Shown piece after piece: positions 57,560-64,000 of a stretch of DNA of 64,000 nt. Position 1 is the first letter of the stretch, and every line of letters starts with the position of its first letter. The stretch covers positions 2,542,001-2,606,000 of the forward strand of contig NZ_CP043042.1 of assembly GCF_008122265.1 (NCBI RefSeq). The letters run 5' to 3'. The notes beneath the pieces were generated by a model, which had not been told where the DNA came from, searched no databases, and saw only the letters and a list, made by a program, of their open reading frames with translations. The DNA comes from Marinobacter fonticola. GTDB taxonomy: Bacteria; Pseudomonadota; Gammaproteobacteria; Pseudomonadales; Oleiphilaceae. The position numbers and the translations under genes are program-made.

Positions 57560-58756
57560 CTAGTGTGCTTGCGACGCCAGTTGCCAGTGGTTACGCGTCA
57601 AGGGCTGCCCACCCTCGGCGCCAACGCATACAGTCTCGCTAAAAGCCATGCCCCACTTCCCCGGAATCCGGAAACACAAAGGCAAGTGAAACACCATATT
57701 CTCCTCGAACCGATCCTGCTGTCCCGCGGCGATGAAGCCTGAGCCTTCGACCCACGACGGCGGGAACTGGGCGCCGACCGTATAACCGTATACGCCCGAA
57801 AAGAAAGCTTCGTCCGTGTACCTCTGCCAAGCGTCGGCTGCGCGGCGGGCCGCATCGTCAAAGGTATTGCCGGGCACCATAGCTTCGACCAGGGTTTCAT
57901 AAACCCGGCGGCAAATGTCAGCCCATCGCTGCATATTCGAATCAATGGGGTTATCCCCGGCAACCACCGTGTGCATCATCGGAGCCGTGTAGCGCTGATA
58001 GGTAGAACCCAGCTCCAGGAAGACGGAGTCGCCAGCCTGAATCGGGAATCGACGATGGTTGGTATGGATCACGCCACTTCGCCTGCCGGCCACGACAATC
58101 GGCTGCATACTCATAAACTCGCTGCCCGCCGCCAACATGGCGTTTGCCGCCGCAGCCGCTACCTCACTGTCGGTCACTCCCGGCGAGACAGCCTCGCGGG
58201 CGCTGCGTATGCCGGCTTCGGTCATCCGGGCCGATTGCTCCAGGCAAGCGATCTCTTCATTAGACTTGATGCGCCGGATGCGCCCCAGCAACCCTGAGCC
58301 ATCCACCCATTCGTGGTCGGGCAAGCGTTGCTGCAAACCCAAAACAATACCGCTGCGCAAACCGCCGCCCCAGTAATCCAGCCCGATCCGCTGCCCCATG
58401 CCCGCCAGGGCATCCGCCAGAGGATCGAGCACCTCGCGCGGATCTTCCCAGCGGTAACCGAGGATAGAGTCACAACGAGACGTCGCGACCGCGGGCCCCG
58501 TTTCGATAGAGGGTACTTGCAGTACGGCACGGCCGGGCGCGTAAGCCAGTGCCGTATGGACGGATACTTCGAAGGTGTTGTAACCCGTGAGGTAGTAGAT
58601 ATCGGCCGGCTGGGTAATGAGTAGCGCGTCCAGGCCGGCCTCGGCCAGCCGCCGATCCAATGCCTGGCAGCGACGATCGTATTCGGCATCGGTGAATGCA
58701 GTCTCACGCGCAGTTAGCGTCTCCCGGAGCCGTTTCTCGTAGGTCGTGAAATCCAT
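57560..58756 (-). CDS. M24-family protein (creatinase / ectoine-hydrolase-like), metal ligands altered
   Basis: A 398-residue protein with the two-domain creatinase/aminopeptidase P plan: N-terminal domain with LLITQPADIYYLTGYNTFE and C-terminal pita-bread domain from about residue 170. In true metallopeptidases the metal ligands are Asp, Asp, His, Glu, Glu. Here the first reads FLELGS (Glu) and the second region YTAPMMHT has no Asp, while the late SETV Glu is kept. This pattern points to a metal-independent hydrolase such as creatinase or the DoeA type rather than a proline peptidase. Cytosolic. It stands alone, convergent with glpD. Substrate unknown. Confidence 0.78.
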   Translation of the reverse strand: MDFTTYEKRLRETLTARETAFTDAEYDRRCQALDRRLAEAGLDALLITQPADIYYLTGYNTFEVSVHTALAYAPGRAVLQVPSIETGPAVATSRCDSILGYRWEDPREVLDPLADALAGMGQRIGLDYWGGGLRSGIVLGLQQRLPDHEWVDGSGLLGRIRRIKSNEEIACLEQSARMTEAGIRSAREAVSPGVTDSEVAAAAANAMLAAGSEFMSMQPIVVAGRRSGVIHTNHRRFPIQAGDSVFLELGSTYQRYTAPMMHTVVAGDNPIDSNMQRWADICRRVYETLVEAMVPGNTFDDAARRAADAWQRYTDEAFFSGVYGYTVGAQFPPSWVEGSGFIAAGQQDRFEENMVFHLPLCFRIPGKWGMAFSETVCVGAEGGQPLTRNHWQLASQAH

Positions 58757-59060
58757 TCGCTACCTCCTGCGCTGCTTTCCTGCAGTTTAGGGATAAGCGG
58801 CGTACGGACACAACCCCATAGCCGAGCGACGGGACACAAACCCCGTCACCAAACCAGATCGAAAAACGCTTACAACCCGTTACCCACCACAACCTTTCTA
58901 CTGAATACTTTGACCTAAGTATCGTTGTATCGGGCTACGGCCCGGAACAGACTCAGTTGTGTAGAAGTACTACCCATTCTAAAAAACACTATTCATTCGA
59001 AAAACAATAGGGCTCGCCGCCGGAGCAGGACCGGCTTCCGTGCCACGGAGAAAACACAAC
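58757..59060. promoter_or_regulatory. Control region before the orphan binding-protein gene, with direct repeats
   Basis: A spacer of 304 bases without a gene. An imperfect direct repeat CATTCTAAAAAACACTA (58975-58991) and CATTCGAAAAACAATA (58994-59009), 19 bases apart, resembles a tandem binding site for a response regulator. A small hairpin CGGGC-TACG-GCCCG is at 58931-58944. GGAG lies about ten bases before ATG 59061. Confidence 0.5.
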
Positions 59061-60311
59061 ATGTCACTCGCGCGATTGGTATTGGCCAGCCTGATGCTTA
59101 CCTTCGTCTGCGCCATGCAGGCAGCCGCCGCCGTAAATATCGGCTTCAATTATCCTCAGACCGGCCGCTACAAAGACCAGGGCCTGCAGGAACGGCTCGG
59201 GGCTTTTATGGCGGTGGAGGAGATCAACCAGGCCGGCGGCATCATGGGCCAGCCCATAGAACTGGTGATTCGCAACAACAGCAGTGACCCCGAGCAAGGC
59301 GCGGCCAACACCGCCGAGATGATCGATAAGCACGACGCCAAGATGGTCTTTGGCGGCGTATCCAGCGCAGTGGCCATCTCCTCCGGAGAAGCCGCCCGCC
59401 AGCGTGATCGACTCTATTTCGGCACCCTGACCTATTCCAACGCCACCACAGGCAGCGCCGGTCACACGCACATGTTCCGCGAGCCCTACAACGCCTGGAT
59501 GGCTGCCAAAGCCATCAGTAAGTATCTGGCCGCCAAACACGCCGGTCAGAACTACTACTATATTACCGCCGACTACACTTGGGGTTGGTCCACCGAAGAC
59601 TCCATGCGCCGCTTCACCGACACCTTGGACAAACAGGCGCACCCCGGGGTAAAGACGCCTTTTCCGCGAGCCCATCTCAGCGATTTTCGCGATGCCTTGG
59701 AATCGGCTGCCGCCAGCGATGCCGATGTGCTGGTGATGGTGCTGTTTGGCGACGACATGGTCCGCGCTCTGAACATGGCTTACGAAATGGGCCTTAAAGA
59801 CAAGATGCAGGTTGTGGTCCCGAACGTCACCCTGGGTATGGCCCAGGACGTCGGCCCAACTATCATGGAAGGCGTCATCGGCGGTGCGCCCTGGGTTTGG
59901 GAAGTGCCCTACCAGTACAACTACCCGCGAGGTCAGAAATTCGTCGAGGAGTTCGTGCAACGCTATGAGATGCGCCCGTCCTCCGCCGCCGCTTCCGCCT
60001 ATAGCATCCTGTATCAATATAAGGACGCGGTCGAACGCGCCGGTACCTTTCAGACCGCCGCGGTTATCCGGGCGCTGGAAGGCTATCGCTACAGTTTGCT
60101 GAAGGACGAACAGGAATGGCGCGCGTTCGACCACCAGAACGTACAAACCGTGTACGTGGTCAAAAGCAAACCGCGTGAAGAGGTTATGAAAGACCCGCTG
60201 GGCGCGGACTACTTCGAAATCGTAGACACCCTGGACGGCAACTCAGCCGCGAAAACCCTGGAAGAATGGCAGGAAGAACGCCGTGCCGCGGGTAAGCCCA
60301 CGAATCTGTAG
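59061..60311 (+). CDS. Orphan periplasmic ligand-binding protein (branched-chain amino acid type)
   Basis: A 416-residue Peripla_BP_6 protein with signal peptide (RLVLASLMLTFVCAMQAAAA). The mature part begins VNIGFNYPQTGRYKDQGL and has FMAVEEINQAGGIMGQPIEL, the type I LivJ-like pattern; MVFGGVSSAVAISSGEAA forms the hinge-side ligand pocket. The frame opens at GTG 59040, but ATG 59061 places the signal peptide at the N-terminus. No permease or ATPase gene is near, so it may feed a distant transporter or act as the ligand sensor of a signalling system. Ligand unknown. It ends in a tandem-repeat array and a strong terminator. Confidence 0.88.
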   Translation: MSLARLVLASLMLTFVCAMQAAAAVNIGFNYPQTGRYKDQGLQERLGAFMAVEEINQAGGIMGQPIELVIRNNSSDPEQGAANTAEMIDKHDAKMVFGGVSSAVAISSGEAARQRDRLYFGTLTYSNATTGSAGHTHMFREPYNAWMAAKAISKYLAAKHAGQNYYYITADYTWGWSTEDSMRRFTDTLDKQAHPGVKTPFPRAHLSDFRDALESAAASDADVLVMVLFGDDMVRALNMAYEMGLKDKMQVVVPNVTLGMAQDVGPTIMEGVIGGAPWVWEVPYQYNYPRGQKFVEEFVQRYEMRPSSAAASAYSILYQYKDAVERAGTFQTAAVIRALEGYRYSLLKDEQEWRAFDHQNVQTVYVVKSKPREEVMKDPLGADYFEIVDTLDGNSAAKTLEEWQEERRAAGKPTNL

Positions 60312-60399
60312 TACCAAATAAAGCGAGTACCAAAAAAGCTAGTACCAAAAAAGCTAGTACCAAAAAAGCTAGTACTAAGAAATTAGTATCAAAAACTCC
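60310..60399. repeat. 15-bp tandem repeats at the stop codon of the binding-protein gene
   Basis: Three perfect copies of AGTACCAAAAAAGCT at 60326-60340, 60341-60355 and 60356-60370, flanked by degenerate copies at 60310-60325, 60371-60384 and 60385-60399. The TAG stop (60309-60311) falls at the start of the first copy and the terminator stem begins in the last. Confidence 0.92.
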
Positions 60400-60427
60400 G
60401 GCGGTTCATTTTAGCCGCCGGAGTTTT
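60392..60427 (+). terminator. Strong bidirectional terminator
   Basis: AAAACTCCGGCGG (60392-60404) pairs perfectly with CCGCCGGAGTTTT (60415-60427) around a ten-base loop. The A and T tails make it work from both sides, serving the binding-protein gene and the minus-strand LOG-family gene. Confidence 0.9.
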
Positions 60428-60467
60428 GCCTGCCGGATTTGTCAGCGCAACCTCACAGATTGCCAGC

Positions 60468-61028
60468 TCAACCCCACTTGGTCTGAGGTGAACGATAGCC
60501 TTCGAAGCTAGCCAATATTCTGCCTGGGTCGTCTTGAACGATGAGCATGTCACGATACAGAGGTTTCAGAAAACCGTTGTCGCGCATGGTATCGAAGAAA
60601 CCAAACAGCTGATCGTAATAGCCGGCCACATTGAAAAAGGCGCAGGGTTTGTCGTGGTAGCCCAATTGCGCCCAGGTCCAGACTTCGAAGATTTCCTCAA
60701 GCGTGCCAGGTCCGCCGGGCATCGCGATAAACGCGTTGGCCAGGGCGTTCATGCGCGCCTTTCGCTGGTGCATGTCGTCCACCACCAGCAGCTCGGTTAC
60801 GCCAGCGTGAGCCACCTCCCGTTCCTTGAGCATATGCGGAATCACGCCGATCACTTCACCGCCATGTTCAAGCACTGAATCCGCCAGTATCCCCATCAGG
60901 CCGACTTTACCGCCGCCAAAAACCAAGCCGTGGCCGGCCTCGGCGATGGTTTTGCCCATAAGCCGGGCACCTTCGGCGAAAACCGGATCTTCGCCGGGGC
61001 TGGAACCACAAAAAACTGCAATCCTCAT
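60468..61028 (-). CDS. LOG-family nucleoside monophosphate phosphoribohydrolase (TIGR00730)
   Basis: A 186-residue Rossmann-fold protein. It starts IAVFCGSSPGEDPVF and has LVFGGGKVGLMG and the hallmark MPGGPGTLEEIFEVWTWAQLG (about 110-130). Family members cleave nucleoside 5'-monophosphates such as AMP, releasing the base, and are known in plants as cytokinin-activating LOG enzymes; in bacteria the role is usually housekeeping or unknown. 107 bases after glk, so it may share its transcript. Confidence 0.92.
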   Translation of the reverse strand: MRIAVFCGSSPGEDPVFAEGARLMGKTIAEAGHGLVFGGGKVGLMGILADSVLEHGGEVIGVIPHMLKEREVAHAGVTELLVVDDMHQRKARMNALANAFIAMPGGPGTLEEIFEVWTWAQLGYHDKPCAFFNVAGYYDQLFGFFDTMRDNGFLKPLYRDMLIVQDDPGRILASFEGYRSPQTKWG

Positions 61029-61099
61029 CGTCTATCCGTTCCTTCAACACTGCGAACGTTAATGAAAGCAGATCGACGGCCGGGACACAAACAAGGATG

Positions 61100-61115
61100 C
61101 CCGGCGAAAGCCGGG
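61100..61115. other. GAAA-loop hairpin between glk and the LOG gene
   Basis: CCCGGC-GAAA-GCCGGG, six perfect GC pairs with a stable GNRA tetraloop on the plus strand. No T-run on either side. It lies 20 bases past the glk stop and may protect the edd-glk mRNA end. Confidence 0.5.
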
Positions 61116-61134
61116 TTCTCAGGGGCCACGAAGG

Positions 61135-62157
61135 TCACGACACTTCGCGGTTACGTAACGCTTCGGCAGCACCCAAAAGGCCGGTGTACGGCTCCATAAC
61201 CATATACACCGGGGTCGATTCCATCAGCGGACGCATCCGGCCCTTGTCTTCAAACGCTTCGCGAAATGGGCTTTCGACGAAGAAGTCCAGGAAACGGGGC
61301 AGTATGCCGCCACACAGATAAACACCGCCAACGCTGCCAACGGTTAGCGCGGCATTCCCAGCCGTGCGTCCCAGGATTTCGCAAAAATGCCGCAGGGTAT
61401 GCCTGGCCAGCGGGTCATTCTCTTTTATCGCGGCTGTCGTTATCTTCTCGGGCGCATCCAGTGGCGCCGAAACACCCTGAATCTCCGCGTGAGCCTGGTA
61501 CAGGTTAAGCAACCCCTGGCCACAGAGAATGCGCTCTACCGATACGCGACCGAAACGGGCTTTGAGAATCTGCAGTATGGTGATCTCCGTTTCATCGGTG
61601 GGCGCAAAATCAACATGCCCGCCTTCGGTCATCAAGGGCACCCAGCCGTCCTGGATGGGCACTAGCCCGGAAACACCCAATCCGGTGCCCGGTCCAATCA
61701 CCAACTTTGCCCGCGACTCGTCGCCGGGGCCGCCGCACACATGGACAAGCTGGTCTTGCCCCACATTCGGTACACCTAACGCCATCGCGGTAAAGTCGTT
61801 GATCAACTTGAACGACCGTAGCCCAAATTGTTCGCGTATGGCTTGCAGTCCGAAACGCCAGTGATTGTTGGTCATACGGAACTGCGCATGAGGATCTTTC
61901 GAGGAAGGCACCGGCCCCGCCACGGCGAGACAAACATCCTTGACCCGTTCGATGCCGACTTTTTGCATATAGGCCTTGATGGCGCTATCCAAATTATCGT
62001 ATTCGCCACAGGGCAGAACCTCGATGGCATGCAGATGCACGTCACCTTCCCGGGTCAGCGCGAAGCGGGCGTTGGTCCCACCGATATCGCCGACCAGTTC
62101 TAGCACGGTTTGATCGGTAATGGGGGGTTGATCAGTCATGGAGGCTTGGTCAGTCAT
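61135..62157 (-). CDS. glk: Glucokinase
   Basis: Phosphorylates glucose with ATP. 340 residues, of the bacterial Glk type (E. coli 321). [15 protein letters not shown] is the phosphate-binding motif, [11 protein letters not shown] the catalytic Asp region, and [14 protein letters not shown] plus [10 protein letters not shown] the sugar-binding loops. The N-terminus holds three near-copies of MTDQ ([16 protein letters not shown]) before the domain starts, which accounts for the extra length; a start at the second Met is possible. ATG 62157 overlaps the edd stop (ATGA), so translation is coupled. Confidence 0.95.
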   Translation of the reverse strand: MTDQASMTDQPPITDQTVLELVGDIGGTNARFALTREGDVHLHAIEVLPCGEYDNLDSAIKAYMQKVGIERVKDVCLAVAGPVPSSKDPHAQFRMTNNHWRFGLQAIREQFGLRSFKLINDFTAMALGVPNVGQDQLVHVCGGPGDESRAKLVIGPGTGLGVSGLVPIQDGWVPLMTEGGHVDFAPTDETEITILQILKARFGRVSVERILCGQGLLNLYQAHAEIQGVSAPLDAPEKITTAAIKENDPLARHTLRHFCEILGRTAGNAALTVGSVGGVYLCGGILPRFLDFFVESPFREAFEDKGRMRPLMESTPVYMVMEPYTGLLGAAEALRNREVS

Positions 62158-63974
62158 GCGTCATGATTCCAGAAAAAACTTGCGCCCTCCTCCGGCGTCC
62201 CGGCGGAACGACGGAGCCACCCGAACAATTCTCGACCCAATCCGGTATGCGCCCGGGAGAGGTCAACCTGCGCCGGCTCCCGCGTGACCAATTCCTCGTC
62301 AGGGACCTCGAGGTCCAGACGCCCTTTAACCGCGTCCACGCAGATCGTGTCACCCGCCTTCACTTTAGCCAGCGGGCCCCCATCCAACGCCTCGGGATAA
62401 ACATGAATCGCTGCCGGCACTTTACCGGATGCGCCCGACATGCGGCCGTCTGTGACTAACGCGACCTTGAAGCCACGATCCTGGAGGACGCCGAGGTACG
62501 GTGTCAGTTTGTGCAGCTCCGGCATGCCGTTGGCTTTCGGCCCCTGGAAACGCACCACCACAATGCAATCCTTATCCAAGTCGCCAGCATCGAACGCCTT
62601 TGCCAGATCGTTCTGGTCATCGAAAATGACCGCGGGCGCGCGCACCACATGGTGCTCCTTCTTCACGGCGGAGACCTTGATCACACCGCGCCCCAGGTTG
62701 CCATCGAGCACCCGGAGGCCGCCCTCCGGTGCGAAGGGATCGCTGGCAGAACTCAGCACGTCCGGATTTCCGGTTTCCTTGGCTGCGGGCGTCCAGACTA
62801 GTTTTTCGCTCTCCAGCGACGGCATACGGGTGTAGCGATCCAGCCCACGGCCCACAACGGTTTCCACGTCCTCATGCAGATAGCCATGCTCCAGCAGCTC
62901 CCGAATCAGGAACGGCGTGCCGCCTGCGTCGTGGAACGCATTCACGTCCTCCTGGCCATTGGGGTAGATCCGTGTCATCGACGGTACCGCTGAAGACAGC
63001 TCGGAATAGTCGTTCCAATCGATCGTGATCCCTGCCGCTTTGGCAATCGCGATCCAGTGCATGGTGTGATTGGTTGAACCGCCGGTCACCAGCAACGCAA
63101 CCAAGGCGTTGACGATACTCTTCTCGTCCACCATGTTACCCAGGCCAAGCTTGCCACCGTTGGGCCGGGACAGCCGGATCACCTGTTCGGTAGCCTCGCG
63201 GGTCAATGTATCGCGTAGATCGGTATTGGGATGAATAAAAGCCGAGCCCGGTACATGCAGCCCCATGACTTCCACCAGCAGCTGGTTGCTGTTGGCGGTG
63301 CCGTAGAACGTACAGGTGCCGGGACTATGATAGGACTGGCTCTCGGCTTCAAGCAGCTCGTCCTTACCGACCTTGCCCTCGGCATAAAGCTGGCGCACGC
63401 GCTGCTTCTCTTTATTGGGCAATCCGGATGGCATGGGGCCTGCAGGCACCAGGATCGTCGGCAGGTAGCCGTAGCTCAGTGCGCCAATCATCAGGCCCGG
63501 CACAATTTTGTCGCAAATCCCCAGCAGTAATGTGGCGTCGAACATATTGTGACTCAGCGCCACCGCCGTACTCATAGCGATCACATCGCGCGAGAACAGG
63601 CTCAGCTCCATGCCTGGCTGACCCTGTGTCACACCGTCGCACATGGCGGGCGTACCGCCGGCAAACTGGGCTACCGAACCCATGCCATGAGCCGCTTCGC
63701 GGATAATATCGGGGAAACTCTGGTAAGGCTGATGGGCGGACAACATGTCGTTGTAGGCCGAAACGATAGCGACGTTGGCCTGGTTCATAAGCTTAAGCGT
63801 GTCTTTGTCGGACTTTCCGCATGCGGCGAAGCCGTGGGCGAGGTTGCCACATGACAGTGTGCCCCGTTGCGGCGACTGCTCACCGAGTTGTGCCATGCGC
63901 TGCAAATAGTCCTCACGCTCCGCCCGGCTGCGATCGATTATCCGCTGGGTTACTTTTTCCACGATCGGATGCAT
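62154..63974 (-). CDS. edd: 6-phosphogluconate dehydratase
   Basis: First enzyme specific to the Entner-Doudoroff pathway; converts 6-phosphogluconate to 2-keto-3-deoxy-6-phosphogluconate. 606 residues (E. coli 603), complete within the window. IlvD/Edd family motifs: [50 protein letters not shown] and [10 protein letters not shown], with Cys residues for the iron-sulfur cluster in the second and third. AGGAGAG lies four bases before the ATG. glk follows in overlap; eda, zwf and pgl are not in this window. Confidence 0.97.
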   Translation of the reverse strand: MHPIVEKVTQRIIDRSRAEREDYLQRMAQLGEQSPQRGTLSCGNLAHGFAACGKSDKDTLKLMNQANVAIVSAYNDMLSAHQPYQSFPDIIREAAHGMGSVAQFAGGTPAMCDGVTQGQPGMELSLFSRDVIAMSTAVALSHNMFDATLLLGICDKIVPGLMIGALSYGYLPTILVPAGPMPSGLPNKEKQRVRQLYAEGKVGKDELLEAESQSYHSPGTCTFYGTANSNQLLVEVMGLHVPGSAFIHPNTDLRDTLTREATEQVIRLSRPNGGKLGLGNMVDEKSIVNALVALLVTGGSTNHTMHWIAIAKAAGITIDWNDYSELSSAVPSMTRIYPNGQEDVNAFHDAGGTPFLIRELLEHGYLHEDVETVVGRGLDRYTRMPSLESEKLVWTPAAKETGNPDVLSSASDPFAPEGGLRVLDGNLGRGVIKVSAVKKEHHVVRAPAVIFDDQNDLAKAFDAGDLDKDCIVVVRFQGPKANGMPELHKLTPYLGVLQDRGFKVALVTDGRMSGASGKVPAAIHVYPEALDGGPLAKVKAGDTICVDAVKGRLDLEVPDEELVTREPAQVDLSRAHTGLGRELFGWLRRSAGTPEEGASFFWNHDA

Positions 63975-64000
63975 GTATCTCTCCTAAATGTCTACCGCTG

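Noticed and set aside
59064..60146. A 360-codon open frame opposite the orphan binding-protein gene
   Set aside because: Gly/His/Val-rich antisense frame with no domain and full overlap with a signal-peptide protein gene.
60310..60399. Tandem repeats considered as a CRISPR array
   Set aside because: The units are 15 bases, directly abutting and without spacers, and no cas gene is near.

Overview
The window reads as a chromosomal segment of a free-living, respiring gammaproteobacterium, probably marine and of the Marinobacter / Oceanospirillales type. The evidence is a complete cbb3 oxidase locus (ccoNOQP-GHIS), TtcA, RlmM, DsbD, AceE/AceF of the gammaproteobacterial type, an E. coli-like MalT/MalK/MalEFG set, and Edd-Glk for Entner-Doudoroff sugar use. 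The sequence is moderately GC-rich and densely coding. I saw no rRNA, tRNA, CRISPR array, insertion sequence, prophage or clear pseudogene. The species is an inference; I cannot search a database.

Layout. 1-7170: core genes (dsbD cut by the left edge, a DMT exporter, a TusA-like protein, a small monooxygenase-fold protein, rlmM, a 7TM-DISM diguanylate cyclase, an alpha/beta hydrolase). 7171-16281: cbb3 oxidase structural and assembly genes. 16476-20663: an unknown protein, ttcA, a TetR regulator, a J-domain protein and a polysaccharide deacetylase. 20726-25565: a four-gene minus-strand cluster of envelope proteins (C39 peptidase, coiled-coil plus beta-barrel protein, FadL-type barrel, MalM-like lipoprotein) that resembles FapD/FapF of functional-amyloid operons but has no recognisable amyloid gene. 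25967-30325: aceE-aceF. 30597-44545: maltose/maltodextrin regulon (malT, alpha-glucosidase, malK, an MFS transporter, malEFG, a lipoprotein alpha-amylase, an aldo/keto reductase). 44673-57500: glycerol regulon (rhizobial-type GlpSTPQV ABC importer with DUF2160, a sigma-54 activator, glpK, glpR, glpD). 57560-61028: a creatinase/M24-like protein, an orphan periplasmic binding protein and a LOG-family protein. 61135-63974: edd-glk.

How it works together. Maltodextrins would be trimmed outside the cytoplasm by the lipoprotein amylase, imported by MalEFGK, hydrolysed to glucose by the cytoplasmic alpha-glucosidase, phosphorylated by Glk and fed through Edd to pyruvate, which AceEF converts to acetyl-CoA. 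Glycerol would enter through GlpSTPQV, be phosphorylated by GlpK and oxidised by GlpD, with electrons going to the respiratory chain and cbb3 oxidase. The spacers carry readable control signals: MalT-box-like decamers before the alpha-glucosidase and between malE and the amylase; twin stem-loops between malE and malF; TTCG-N4-CGAA GlpR-type operators at four glycerol promoters; and a -24/-12 promoter with an upstream inverted repeat serving glpS.

The parts most worth a second look are the Fap-like cluster with the MalM-like lipoprotein, the asymmetric pair of glycerol ABC ATPases, the dual GlpR / sigma-54 control of glycerol uptake, and short tandem-repeat arrays that start at stop codons.
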